Shown: positions 24,316-32,729 of the stretch, piece by piece
Position numbering within the stretch: position 1 is the stretch's first letter
Layout of the letters: each line of letters opens with the position of its first letter
From: Pseudalkalibacillus decolorationis
GTDB taxonomy: Bacteria > Bacillota > Bacilli > Bacillales > Fictibacillaceae
NCBI RefSeq assembly: GCF_024609785.1
Contig: NZ_JANHJQ010000011.1
Coordinates: 62,001 to 126,000 of the forward strand
Direction: 5' to 3'
Length of the DNA stretch: 64,000 nucleotides
Made by a program: the position numbers and the translations under genes
The notes under the pieces: model-generated
The model's database searches: none
What the model was told of the DNA's origin: nothing
The model's input: the letters and a program-made list of their open reading frames with translations, nothing else

Positions 24316-25218
24316 TTATTTTGATTTCTTCACAACATCATGACCGCCGAACTCATTTCGTAATGCCGCAACAACCTTACCTGCGAAGGTATCATCCTCC
24401 AGTGAGCGGTAACGCATCATTAGAGACAGAGCAATAACAGGTGCAGCTGCTTGTAATTCAAGTGCTGTTTCGACAGTCCATTTCCCCTCTCCTGAAGAAT
24501 GCATAACCCCTTTAATCTCATCAAGGTTTTGATCCTTTGAAAAAGCATTTTCAGTTAACTCCATCAGCCAAGAGCGAATGACAGATCCATTGTTGAATAC
24601 TTTTGAAACGGCTTCATAGTCATAGTCGAATGGACTTTTTTCGAGAATATCGAATCCTTCAGCAATTGCTTGCATCATTCCATATTCGATCCCATTATGA
24701 ATCATCTTTAAAAAGTGGCCGCTTCCTGAAGGGCCTGTATAAAGGTATCCGTTCTCTACATTGACATCTCGGAACGCCGGTTCAACCCTCTCAAAAGCTG
24801 CCTTTTCCCCGCCGATCATCATACATGCACCATTTCGTGCACCATTAATACCACCGCTCGTTCCCACATCTAAGAAATAAATTTTCTTCTCAGCAAAACT
24901 TTCCGCGCGGGTAAGCGATTCCTTATAATTGGTATTTCCTCCATCGATCACGATGTCTTCAGGATCTAACAATAGCTTTAAGTCAGAAATAACAGATTCC
25001 GTTACTTCACCAGCGGGTACCATAACCCAAACCGTACACGGCTTCTCCAAACTATTGATGAGTTCACTAATGGTGTGTGACCCTCTACCTCCATCCTTTT
25101 CGAATTGTTCTACTGAAGATTGGTTTACATCAAATGCATGTACCTGGTGTCCGTGATCTAGTAAATTTAAAGCTAGATTGTATCCCATTTTACCGAGACC
25201 GATTAAACCAATTTGCAT
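24316..25218 (-). CDS. 6-phosphogluconate dehydrogenase, short NAD-type (YqeC/GndA-like)
   Basis: A 300-aa enzyme, much shorter than the roughly 468-aa GntZ. Rossmann motif IGLIGLGKMGYNLALNLLDHG, DGGNTNYKES, GTSGGINGARNGACMMIGG and the catalytic Lys region SGHFLKMIHNGIEYGMMQ are intact. The short form lacks the C-terminal helical extension and usually prefers NAD+. It decarboxylates 6-phosphogluconate to ribulose 5-phosphate. I use ATG 25218 (MQIGLIGLG) with AGGAGG eight bases upstream. First gene of the gnt operon. Confidence 0.88.
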   Translation of the reverse strand: MQIGLIGLGKMGYNLALNLLDHGHQVHAFDVNQSSVEQFEKDGGRGSHTISELINSLEKPCTVWVMVPAGEVTESVISDLKLLLDPEDIVIDGGNTNYKESLTRAESFAEKKIYFLDVGTSGGINGARNGACMMIGGEKAAFERVEPAFRDVNVENGYLYTGPSGSGHFLKMIHNGIEYGMMQAIAEGFDILEKSPFDYDYEAVSKVFNNGSVIRSWLMELTENAFSKDQNLDEIKGVMHSSGEGKWTVETALELQAAAPVIALSLMMRYRSLEDDTFAGKVVAALRNEFGGHDVVKKSK

Positions 25219-25259
25219 GAAAAAAGCCTCCTTGTGAAATTTTATTTCTTTTGTCACTA

Positions 25260-25296
25260 ATTATACAAAAATATTTTTTCTTTGCAAGCACTTTCA
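25260..25296 (-). promoter_or_regulatory. gnt operon promoter with cre-like site
   Basis: Minus-strand TTGCAA (25287-25282), a 16-base spacer and TATAAT (25265-25260) form a promoter 42 bases before the dehydrogenase ATG. Overlapping the -35, TGAAAGTGCTTGCA (25296-25283) matches the CcpA cre consensus TGWAANCGNTNWCA with one change (central C to T). This predicts glucose repression, as known for gnt genes in B. subtilis. Confidence 0.6.
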
Positions 25297-25339
25297 AGAA
25301 ATTTTTTTTCATATTAGAATGGTATATACTAGTAATAGT

Positions 25340-25680
25340 ACGCGTTCAAGAAGGAGGATAAAAAGAGCCGTAATATCTGAAGTTCAACTAAATTCGTCAC
25401 GTCCTGTGACAACGTTGAACTGACTCACATCGTGTGAGCCCGAGGCACGAAAGTCTCGAGGACCGGAACGACGAGCGGTACTTGCATAAACACTACGAGT
25501 TGTACCGAGGAAGCTTACATCCAAGAATACGCTTGTAGACGCAGGTACATATGGAACTTCGACTAACTACTTCACGTCCTGTGAAAACGTCGAAGTCAGC
25601 ACGTCCGTGTGCAAGTCCGGAGAGACCGAGTAACGAAGAAATACGACAGCTATTTTTACCGGACTTTTTGAACAACCTCT
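25340..25680. repeat. Family C MITE-like element, long form (copy C5)
   Basis: A 341-bp element between gnt and its divergent regulator. Left end ACGCGTTCAAGAAGGAGGAT, right end GGACTTTTTGAACAACCTCT. Module one: AGTTCAAC (25381) pairs with GTTGAACT (25414), enclosing GTCAC-GTCCT-GTGAC. CTCAC-ATCGT-GTGAG (25424-25438) follows. Module two: ACTTCGAC (25556) pairs with GTCGAAGT (25589), enclosing TTCAC-GTCCT-GTGAA; GCAC...GTGC follows. The stems differ, the loops are kept. The regulator's promoter must lie in or near it. Confidence 0.9.
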
Positions 25681-25710
25681 ATTTGGAGAATTTAGAGAGG
25701 AGTAAGACTA

Positions 25711-26568
25711 ATGGAACCAACGAACCAAATGCATTGTATTTCGAGAATTCGCTCTTCCTATGGAAGATTTAGTGAAAAGGAAAAGAAGATAGCTGATTAT
25801 ATTTTGAATCATCCGAAGCATATTATTCATTCGACGATTAGCCAGATTGCCGATGATCTTGAAATTGCGGAAGCAACTGTCTTTCGCTTTTGTAAACGAA
25901 TTGGGTTCAAAGGCTATCAAGCGATGAAGATTGCACTTGCTTCTGAAATTGTTAATCCAGTAAAAGATATTCATGAAACAATCAGTGAAAAGGACAATGA
26001 AAAAGAAGTGGCGCAAAAAGTTTTTCAATCCAATATTCGAACCTTGGAAGAAACCATTCACCTATTGGATACCGAGCCTTATCGCCGTGCTGTTACGATG
26101 CTGATGAATGCAAGAAAAGTAGAATTTTATGGGAACGGTGGTTCAGGAATCGTAGCCATGGACGCTCACCATAAGTTTCTGCGGAGTGGTATTCAGACTG
26201 CAACATATTCCGATTCGCATCTGCAGTTGATGGGTGCCTCCCAATTAACGGAAGAAGATGCCGCTGTGTTCATTTCACATTCAGGAACAAACAAGGATCT
26301 TTTACAAGTGTTAGCGGTGGCAAAAGAAAACAATGTAAAAACGATCGGAATCACGACACTTGCCAAATCACCATTAAGTCAGCAGGTAGATGTACCATTG
26401 TTTACGACCTCAGAAGAAACCGATTATCGCTCCGAAGCACTCGCATCACGTATTGCACAATTATGTATCATTGATGGGCTATATGTGAACGTGATGATGC
26501 AAAACAAAGAAGCCTCCCAAGCATCGGTAAACAAAATGCGGAAGGCCATCTCCATAAAACGGATTTAA
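25711..26568 (+). CDS. MurR/RpiR family regulator, likely of gluconate genes
   Basis: A 285-aa regulator: N-terminal RpiR HTH (HSTISQIADDLEIAEATVFR, FCKRIGFKGYQAMK) at about residues 1-77, then a SIS sugar-phosphate-binding domain from about 127 (VEFYGNGGSGIVAMDAHHKF; FISHSGTNKDLLQVLAVAKE). The ligand is probably 6-phosphogluconate or a related sugar phosphate, inferred from the divergent gnt operon. B. subtilis uses a GntR-family repressor for the same genes, so this is a different control solution. RBS GAGAGGAG before the ATG. Confidence 0.87.
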   Translation: MEPTNQMHCISRIRSSYGRFSEKEKKIADYILNHPKHIIHSTISQIADDLEIAEATVFRFCKRIGFKGYQAMKIALASEIVNPVKDIHETISEKDNEKEVAQKVFQSNIRTLEETIHLLDTEPYRRAVTMLMNARKVEFYGNGGSGIVAMDAHHKFLRSGIQTATYSDSHLQLMGASQLTEEDAAVFISHSGTNKDLLQVLAVAKENNVKTIGITTLAKSPLSQQVDVPLFTTSEETDYRSEALASRIAQLCIIDGLYVNVMMQNKEASQASVNKMRKAISIKRI

Positions 26569-26588
26569 GTGAAAACAGATGATGAAAT

Positions 26589-26797
26589 AAGAAAAGCGCA
26601 AGCGCCCTGCTAAGCCACGAAGGTCACTGGAAGACCGACGAGGAGGCTCGAACCAAACTCTGTTTGGTCCTGCGTGGGAATACACATGATGTAAATCAGT
26701 GTGTTGCCGCCGCAGGAGGACTGAAGTGATCCAAGTGGTTGGGCGCTGAAGCTGGACATTACATCCATGCCGCAAACTTTTATACTTTCTTAACGTG
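26589..26797. repeat. Family A mosaic repeat with 53-bp internal insert (copy A3)
   Basis: AAGAAAAGCGCAAGCGCCCT to CTTTCTTAACGTG. Relative to A1 it carries an extra block CGAACCAAACTCTGTTTGGT... to CAGTGT after GAGGAGGCT, also present in A5 at 48377. It begins 20 bases after the stop codon of the RpiR gene. Confidence 0.85.
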
Positions 26798-26804
26798 TTA
26801 AGAA

Positions 26805-26846
26805 GGCAAGACCCATAAGGAATGCTCTCTCCTTATGAGTCTTGCC
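26805..26846 (-). terminator. Strong stem-loop terminator
   Basis: GGCAAGACCCATAAGG pairs with CCTTATGAGTCTTGCC (one mismatch), then TTCTT on the minus strand and GTTTATC on the plus strand. It lies 23 bp beyond the stop of the small minus-strand gene and probably ends both flanking transcripts. Confidence 0.75.
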
Positions 26847-26869
26847 CGTTTATCATTTGTTCTCTTTAG

Positions 26870-27043
26870 TTATTTCTCATTGTTATGCTTTTTTTCACTT
26901 GAAGAGTTATCTTTTGTCTTTGTTTTGTTGCGTTCTTCCTCTATTTCTAACTTCTGATCTTCTTCAGGAATTGGATCGACTGTTTGATCATCAAAAAGAG
27001 TACGTTTTAGATTATGCTTATTTTTATTGTTCTCTTTATTCAT
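26870..27043 (-). CDS. Small charged hypothetical protein (57 aa)
   Basis: Translation begins MNKENNKNKHNLKRTLFDDQ and continues TVDPIPEEDQKLEIEEERNK. It is 57 aa, very hydrophilic, with no Cys and no membrane segment. A strong GAGGAGGG ribosome binding site precedes the ATG and a large stem-loop terminator follows, so it is likely a real gene. Small, charged, disordered proteins of this kind are common in Bacillaceae genomes, often spore-associated, but I do not recognise this family. It is monocistronic. Confidence 0.65.
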   Translation of the reverse strand: MNKENNKNKHNLKRTLFDDQTVDPIPEEDQKLEIEEERNKTKTKDNSSSEKKHNNEK

Positions 27044-27119
27044 AATATCCCTCCTCTACCGTCTTAATTAGATTTCCCCGTTATGATCGGCTATAAAACA
27101 TTCTAATTTGAACAACCTC

Positions 27120-29255
27120 TTAAAGGTTTAATTTCGTTTTAATTAAAGAAGTAGGGACACCCTCATATAAAACGCACAACTGATGAAGTGCTCTTGTACA
27201 ACCTACATACAACAGCTTTGCATCATCGTCATTAGACCGATAATTTTCAGAATCGACATCGATCATCATGACGGCGTCAAACTCCAATCCTTTCGTTAGG
27301 TAGACTGGTATAACCGATATGCCGCCCTTGTAATTCCTTTGATCAGCTGTAATCAGACTAGCATTCACACCTGCTGCTTTTAATTCATCATATAGGTCAG
27401 CGCAATCACATGCTGTTCTACAAACAATTGCAATACTATTTACTTCGGATGCTTTAATTTCATTCAATGTTGAGACAATTGTTGAAAACCGATCCTTCTG
27501 GATATGCTGGATTTCTTTTACCGGCTTTCCACTCCGGAAGACAGGTTTTGCGAGTCCACCGGTATGTTCCATATTCATTAGAATCTTATTGGCATATTCA
27601 ATGATTTCTAACGTAGAACGATAGCTTTGTTCCAGCTGAAAATAGGCAGGTTGTTTTTCATCAAAAACATCGATCATTTCCTGCCAACGTTTAATACCTT
27701 TATAAGAATGGATTCCTTGAGAGATATCACCGAGAATTGTAAATGATTTTTCTTTTGTATTTTCTTTTAAGACCTCAATTTGAAAAGGGGAGAAATCCTG
27801 AGCTTCATCTATGACAACATGCTGATACATAAATAATTTATCGATGCCAAATAGTTTTTTATGAATCCACAAAATTGCAGGTAAGTCTTCTGCAGGAATT
27901 GTCTTCTTGTTTAAGAGACTTCGTGTAGCTACAATAACTTTTTGAGGAAGATAATCGTGAAGAGCTTTTGCAAGACCATCGTGCTTTGCATTCTTGTATA
28001 GATCTTTATAATATGAAAACGCACTATAATCAGGCCATGACTTCAAATAGGATCGCAGTCGATTATTCGCCTGCTTCTTTCGCTCTTTCCGCTCATGTGG
28101 CATAGCACGTTCGACCTGATTTTCTATCCATGATTTCAACCGTTTTGTAACACGCTTCCTACGTACCGTAATCGGAAAGTGTTTATTTTCCTCGTACCAT
28201 TTTTGAATTGCCACAGCCTTCAAAGAACAACCGTTCCATATTTCAAAACCTTCGCTGGGTATCAGCGTTTTTTCAAAGCTAATCAACGTTTCTTCAATGA
28301 CTTTTTTATAGTTTATAGAACCTTTTAATCTACCGGATTGACGATCGATATCTACCTTCTTCTCTCCAGACTTTGGAGAAAATCGTTCTTCGAGGTCCGT
28401 GGTGTCCGTTATTACCTTGATAGGTTCATCCAATACATCTAGTGCCCATTCGTTAAAGGTCGTTTGTTGGATGCCTCCTACCCCAAGCTCTGGAAGCACG
28501 TTCGAAATATAATCTAAAAACATTCGGTTCGGAGCAAAAATAATCATCTGATTTGCAGTAAGGTAATCGCGATGGTGATAGAGCAGGTAAGCTAATCGAT
28601 GTAGTGCAACCGTCGTTTTTCCAGACCCTGCAACCCCTTGAATAATTAAAGGTTGATTCTTTTCAGCCCGGATAATGTGGTTTTGCTCAGCTTGGATGGT
28701 AGAGACGATATCCCGTAGTCGGTTATCCTTCTTATCCCCAAGTCGATAAAGCAAAAATTCGTCTGTCGCGCTTGCCTCTTCGCTGTCCTTCACATACGTA
28801 TCGACAACACGTTGCAGCTCACGATTTCGAATAACAACATTTCTCTTTAAAAACAGATCGCCTTCAACGGTTCCTTCAGGTGAGGTATAGAACGCTTTAT
28901 CTTCTCCCCCACTAAAAGAATAGAACATACTTGCAATTGGAGCCCGCCAATCAACAACGAGAATATCGGTAGTTGATTCCTTCGAGACCCCTACTTTCCC
29001 TATGTAAATCGCCTCAGAGTATTCTCTCTCATCTGCCTTAAAATCAAGACGTCCAAAAAATGGCTCCTCCTGTGCGATTGCTAGGTTTTTTCGGCTTTCT
29101 TCTCGTCGATCATCCAACGCTTGTTCAGTGATATCCTCTCCGAAATAACGCGGAATTTTCTCTAAGCGCAACACTTGGTTCTCAATCTCAACAGCAATTT
29201 TTTCGAGTTGCTGCTTCTCAATGACAAAGGCACTTTGAATCTCTTTCTCACTCAA
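27120..29255 (-). CDS. helD: RNA polymerase recycling motor HelD (UvrD/RecB-like helicase)
   Basis: A 711-aa superfamily 1 NTPase. The long coiled N-terminal arm (residues 1-60; FVIEKQQLEKIAVEIENQVL) is followed by the HelD-specific FFGRLDFKADE and VDWRAPIASMFYSFSGG. Walker A GVAGSGKTT is at 207-215, DEAQDFSPFQIEVL is the Walker B/motif II, and LEQSYRSTLEI and TKGLEFDAVMMIDVD are later helicase motifs. HelD binds RNA polymerase, using the arm to release stalled complexes and DNA. Slightly shorter than the 774-aa B. subtilis protein. Its TAA is at the end of a short GAACAACCTCT family C fragment (27106-27120). Confidence 0.9.
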   Translation of the reverse strand: MSEKEIQSAFVIEKQQLEKIAVEIENQVLRLEKIPRYFGEDITEQALDDRREESRKNLAIAQEEPFFGRLDFKADEREYSEAIYIGKVGVSKESTTDILVVDWRAPIASMFYSFSGGEDKAFYTSPEGTVEGDLFLKRNVVIRNRELQRVVDTYVKDSEEASATDEFLLYRLGDKKDNRLRDIVSTIQAEQNHIIRAEKNQPLIIQGVAGSGKTTVALHRLAYLLYHHRDYLTANQMIIFAPNRMFLDYISNVLPELGVGGIQQTTFNEWALDVLDEPIKVITDTTDLEERFSPKSGEKKVDIDRQSGRLKGSINYKKVIEETLISFEKTLIPSEGFEIWNGCSLKAVAIQKWYEENKHFPITVRRKRVTKRLKSWIENQVERAMPHERKERKKQANNRLRSYLKSWPDYSAFSYYKDLYKNAKHDGLAKALHDYLPQKVIVATRSLLNKKTIPAEDLPAILWIHKKLFGIDKLFMYQHVVIDEAQDFSPFQIEVLKENTKEKSFTILGDISQGIHSYKGIKRWQEMIDVFDEKQPAYFQLEQSYRSTLEIIEYANKILMNMEHTGGLAKPVFRSGKPVKEIQHIQKDRFSTIVSTLNEIKASEVNSIAIVCRTACDCADLYDELKAAGVNASLITADQRNYKGGISVIPVYLTKGLEFDAVMMIDVDSENYRSNDDDAKLLYVGCTRALHQLCVLYEGVPTSLIKTKLNL

Positions 29256-29395
29256 GTTCAGTTACCCCCTTAGTTATATTCGCCTGAAAAGTCAGACAGG
29301 TGAATAATATTACCAGAGATTGGGTGATCTTGCAATGCGTTTTCATATTTTACTTTTTAGGGTTTCATGAATATTGAATTTTTCTACTCAAAAAG

Positions 29396-29422
29396 AACTG
29401 AGTGGCTAGAAACCACTCAGTT
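29396..29422 (-). terminator. Intrinsic terminator of the cstA-arsA operon
   Basis: AACTGAGTGG/CCACTCAGTT perfect 10-bp stem, 7-base loop, then CTTTTTGAG on the minus strand, 21 bp after the ArsA-family stop. Confidence 0.85.
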
Positions 29423-29442
29423 CGCTTAAACGCTGGCTTTAT

Positions 29443-30393
29443 TTAGCTTTGAAAATACAATTCCTTTTGCATGTTTTTACTAACTTCCTCGAGAGCATCC
29501 ATTGTTGATACGTCCCCATCCAACAATGGCAAATATATTTTTTCTTGTTGGTCAAATGTTTGATTGATCCAGGCTACGTACTCTCTTTCTTGTTCTTTTC
29601 GCTTCTGAAAGAACGATCCCGTTTCTTCATTAGGTAATAGTTTGTTCACAACAATTGTCCGTACGTTAAGGTCATGTTTTTCTAGTGTTTGAATTGCTTT
29701 TTCCGTTTCTAAAATGGGCAGTCTTTCAGGATTTAACACAAATACATACTCTGTTTGAGATGGGTCAAGTAACACCTTACGTACGTTTGCAAACCGTTCT
29801 TTCCGCTTTTCAAGAATGTCATAGATCGGATCCTCTACCGGTTCCCCATCTCCCATCCACGATGAATAATTCTCGTTCATACTCTCTCTTCGTTTCAGCA
29901 TTCCGTCGATCCACGCACCCATTAATTCCGGTAAGGTTAACAATCGGATCGTATGACCGGTCGGAGCCGTGTCAAACACAATTAAATCGAATGAATCCTT
30001 TTCATCTAAAATAATCGAAACAATTCGGTCGAACATTGCGGCTTCATCCGCGCCTGGTGAACTGCCGGCAAGGTCGATTTGACGATGAACTTCCTCAATC
30101 ATCTTCGGTTTAACGAGGCCTTTAAGATTTTTTTTTACCCCAGTTAAGTAACGTTTCGACTCCTCGTCCGGGTCAATTTCAATTCCCCATAGATGATCGG
30201 TCAATGCTATTGGTTTACCACTTAACTTCACATGAAAAATATCACCTAGATTATGAGCCGGATCTGTGGAAACGAGCAATGTTTTCTGCCCCTTCCTTGC
30301 TGTCGTAAGAGCATAAGCGGAGGAGGATGTTGATTTTCCCACCCCACCTTTGCCACCAAAAAATACGATTTGTTTGCTAATGATCTTCTTCAT
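29443..30393 (-). CDS. ArsA/Get3-family ATPase
   Basis: A 316-aa single-copy deviant Walker ATPase. P-loop GGKGGVGKST is at residues 13-22, switch I STDPAHNLGD follows near 43, and the A-loop-like DTAPTGHTIRLLTLPELMG near 140. Unlike E. coli ArsA it is not a fused two-domain protein, and no arsenic genes are nearby. ArsA-family homologs act in arsenite efflux or in membrane-protein targeting (Get3); the role here is unknown. It is the last gene in an operon with cstA and the 88-aa Cys-Cys protein (23-bp gap), which suggests a role on one of those products. Confidence 0.85.
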   Translation of the reverse strand: MKKIISKQIVFFGGKGGVGKSTSSSAYALTTARKGQKTLLVSTDPAHNLGDIFHVKLSGKPIALTDHLWGIEIDPDEESKRYLTGVKKNLKGLVKPKMIEEVHRQIDLAGSSPGADEAAMFDRIVSIILDEKDSFDLIVFDTAPTGHTIRLLTLPELMGAWIDGMLKRRESMNENYSSWMGDGEPVEDPIYDILEKRKERFANVRKVLLDPSQTEYVFVLNPERLPILETEKAIQTLEKHDLNVRTIVVNKLLPNEETGSFFQKRKEQEREYVAWINQTFDQQEKIYLPLLDGDVSTMDALEEVSKNMQKELYFQS

Positions 30394-30416
30394 CGATAGT
30401 CACGTCCTTTTCTGCA

Positions 30417-30683
30417 TTAACAGCACCGGATGCCTTCTAATGGTGACTTCTCCATCCCCATTCGCAAATGCCAATCGTGAAAACGCTCGAGGATAGTCGG
30501 ATATAGCTCCAATGTATAGTAGGAAACTGGATTTGGGATCCCAAGTAGTTCAGAAAAGCAGAGCAACAGAAAGATATCATCCTCGTCACGTAGTTCACGC
30601 TTAATCTCCGTTTTATGTGGATGGCTTATTATTTCATCATACAATTCTATTAACCTTTTAAATGACCAGTTTCTGTCTACCAT
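30417..30683 (-). CDS. Small protein ending in Cys-Cys ('cory-CC-star' type)
   Basis: An 88-aa protein, MVDRNWSFKRLIELYDEIIS to KSPLEGIRCC and stop. The terminal Cys-Cys immediately before the stop and the position between CstA and an ArsA-family ATPase agree with what I recall as the 'cory-CC-star' family name in NCBI protein families; I could not check it. Residues 35-70 contain IFLLLCFSELLGIPNPVSYY and TLELYPTILERFHDWHLRMG. There is no signal peptide or clear TM segment. Start ATG 30683 with AAGGTG at nine bases; GTG 30695 has no Shine-Dalgarno. Function unknown. Confidence 0.75.
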   Translation of the reverse strand: MVDRNWSFKRLIELYDEIISHPHKTEIKRELRDEDDIFLLLCFSELLGIPNPVSYYTLELYPTILERFHDWHLRMGMEKSPLEGIRCC

Positions 30684-30711
30684 TGTTATCAACACCTTGT
30701 TAGCTCAATTG

Positions 30712-32454
30712 TTATGCAGACTTATTAATATCAGTTGGGCCTTGCTTTTTGGACAGGACCGCAAGTGCTTCAATAATAACCCAGATCGCAAATCCAAGAA
30801 TCGCTGCACCGAAGATGAACAACAGGATACTCGTATCCACTGTACCTATCCCGGACCATTCGAAGATAACCTGTTTACCCATTGCCCAAATCGTCATAAA
30901 CAGTAGGAATACCATTGGGATAAAGGTTGGCATAAAGTTTCGACCTTGATTTTTAAGCCATATTGATATTAATAGTAAACTGATACCCGCTAGTAGCTGA
31001 TTCGATGTTCCAAACAGTGGCCAAAGCAGGTATCCACCTGAACCAAATCCTTTAGGTCCTTGAGGAAGCAACACTAAAGCAGCACTTGTAACAACGGCAA
31101 TCGTTGTTGCCACATGAGCCTTTGTTAACACTGGGAGATTATATTCACTTCCAAGCTCCGCAATAATATAGCGCATTAGGCGTACAGATGTATCAAGTGA
31201 TGTCGCCGCGAAACTAATAACGATAACCGCCACAATTGTCGATGCAATATCAGCCGGTATTAAGACACCTGTTGCGAGCTGACCAGCACCAAGAATAAAG
31301 TTGCCAAGTCCCCCACTGCTAGCTGCAGCAAAGCTACTATAGGCTGCGCTAAAATCGGCACCGGTCGCAAACAATGTCGTAACGGCTATAATAGCAAGAA
31401 GGGCTAGCATCCCCTCTCCTACTGCACCAAGATAACCGACGAACCTTGCCTCCGTTTCATTATTAAGCTGTTTAGAGGATGTCCCAGATGAGACAAGCCC
31501 GTGGAAACCTGAAATTGCACCACAGGCAATGGTTATAAAGAGTAATGGAAACATGGATATATCCGCGTTTGGATTTGTAGCAGGCGCTGTTATTTCCGGG
31601 TTCATGAACAGGACGCCTAAATAGAGAATAACGAGTCCTAGCACTAATTGATGTGAATTAATGTAGTCTCTAGGCTGCAACAACTTCCATACTGGTAATG
31701 TCGATGCAATGTATACATATACCATTAAGACGATAATCCAGACAAAGAATGCCATCGAGACACCGTTCAGACCGAACATAACTGTGGTTTCCTCTCCACC
31801 GAACCATTTTACAAGGTCGACTTGAAGAGCAGGTACTTTTGTTGCTAAAATAGCCGATCCATACATAACTGCTAATGCAATAATGGATGGAATCAACATA
31901 TTTCCTTTCCTTTTATAGACGGAATATCCAATCCATACAGCTAAAGGAATCTGGATGAATATGGACAAAATTGTTGCTGGGAAATTCACGAATAGATTAG
32001 CAATTGCCCATGCAAACACTGCATTTACCATTAAAACTAGTATTAAAATAATAAATAGAAATAAGACCTTTGCTCGTTTCCCAATTAACTTGTCCGCAAG
32101 TGTGCCAACTGATTGCCCTTTGTTTCGAACCGAAAGCACGAGTGTACCAAAATCATGAACCCCAGCGGCAAAGACCGTTCCTACAACGACCCAGATTACT
32201 GCAGGGAGCCAGCCCCAATAAACGGCAATTGCTGGTCCAATAATCGGTGCTGCGCCAGCTACGGAACTGTAATGGTGACCCCATAATACAAACTTGTTCG
32301 TTGGTACGAAGTCAACACCATCCTTATATTTATGTGCTGGTGTTACAAAATTGGGGTCGAGACGAAAGATACGATCAGCGATGAACCTTGAATAATACCG
32401 ATATCCTAAAAGGAATATCCCTATACCTATTGCTGCAAGTAATAAACTGCTCAA
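30712..32454 (-). CDS. cstA: Carbon starvation protein CstA family transporter
   Basis: A 580-aa membrane protein with about 16 hydrophobic segments. CstA landmarks: DGVDFVPTNKFVLWGHHYSS, VAGAAPIIGPAIAVYWGWLP, GTVFAAGVHDFGTLVLSVRN, IACGAISGFHGLVSSGTSSK. Family members import pyruvate or peptides during starvation; E. coli CstA and BtsT are pyruvate transporters. It is about 100 aa shorter than E. coli CstA at the C-terminus. First gene of the cstA/CC-protein/ArsA operon, 28 bp before the next start. Confidence 0.9.
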   Translation of the reverse strand: MSSLLLAAIGIGIFLLGYRYYSRFIADRIFRLDPNFVTPAHKYKDGVDFVPTNKFVLWGHHYSSVAGAAPIIGPAIAVYWGWLPAVIWVVVGTVFAAGVHDFGTLVLSVRNKGQSVGTLADKLIGKRAKVLFLFIILILVLMVNAVFAWAIANLFVNFPATILSIFIQIPLAVWIGYSVYKRKGNMLIPSIIALAVMYGSAILATKVPALQVDLVKWFGGEETTVMFGLNGVSMAFFVWIIVLMVYVYIASTLPVWKLLQPRDYINSHQLVLGLVILYLGVLFMNPEITAPATNPNADISMFPLLFITIACGAISGFHGLVSSGTSSKQLNNETEARFVGYLGAVGEGMLALLAIIAVTTLFATGADFSAAYSSFAAASSGGLGNFILGAGQLATGVLIPADIASTIVAVIVISFAATSLDTSVRLMRYIIAELGSEYNLPVLTKAHVATTIAVVTSAALVLLPQGPKGFGSGGYLLWPLFGTSNQLLAGISLLLISIWLKNQGRNFMPTFIPMVFLLFMTIWAMGKQVIFEWSGIGTVDTSILLFIFGAAILGFAIWVIIEALAVLSKKQGPTDINKSA

Positions 32455-32574
32455 TTCAACCTACCCCTTTCTTTGTCTAATCACTTTTAATATTAGGTAA
32501 ACAAGAAAGTACTGTCAATGGTAATTTGGGAACATTCTGAACTTTCTAATTTCAAATTTATATAAGTCTTCACA

Positions 32575-32645
32575 TGATCCAAGTGGTTGGTGCTGAAGCT
32601 GGACATTACATCCATGCCGCAAACTTTTATACTTTCTTTACTCAT
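32575..32645. repeat. Family A repeat, 3'-half fragment (copy A4)
   Basis: TGATCCAAGTGGTTGGTGCT to TTATACTTTCTTTACTCAT. It matches only the right half of A1 and A3, so it is a truncated copy. It lies in the gap between cstA and the protease terminator. Confidence 0.8.
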
Positions 32646-32667
32646 GAAAAACATTTCCACAAAAATG

Positions 32668-32718
32668 AAAAGGACCTACTATAAGTGCCATGTATGGCAT
32701 CTTGCGGTAAGTCCTTTT
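32668..32718 (-). terminator. Stem-loop terminator of the subtilisin gene
   Basis: AAAAGGAC/GTCCTTTT outer stem and TGCCA/TGGCA inner hairpin, with T-rich flank on the minus strand (CATTTTTGTGG). It begins 11 bp after the protease stop. Confidence 0.65.
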
Positions 32719-32729
32719 TAATCCATTGA

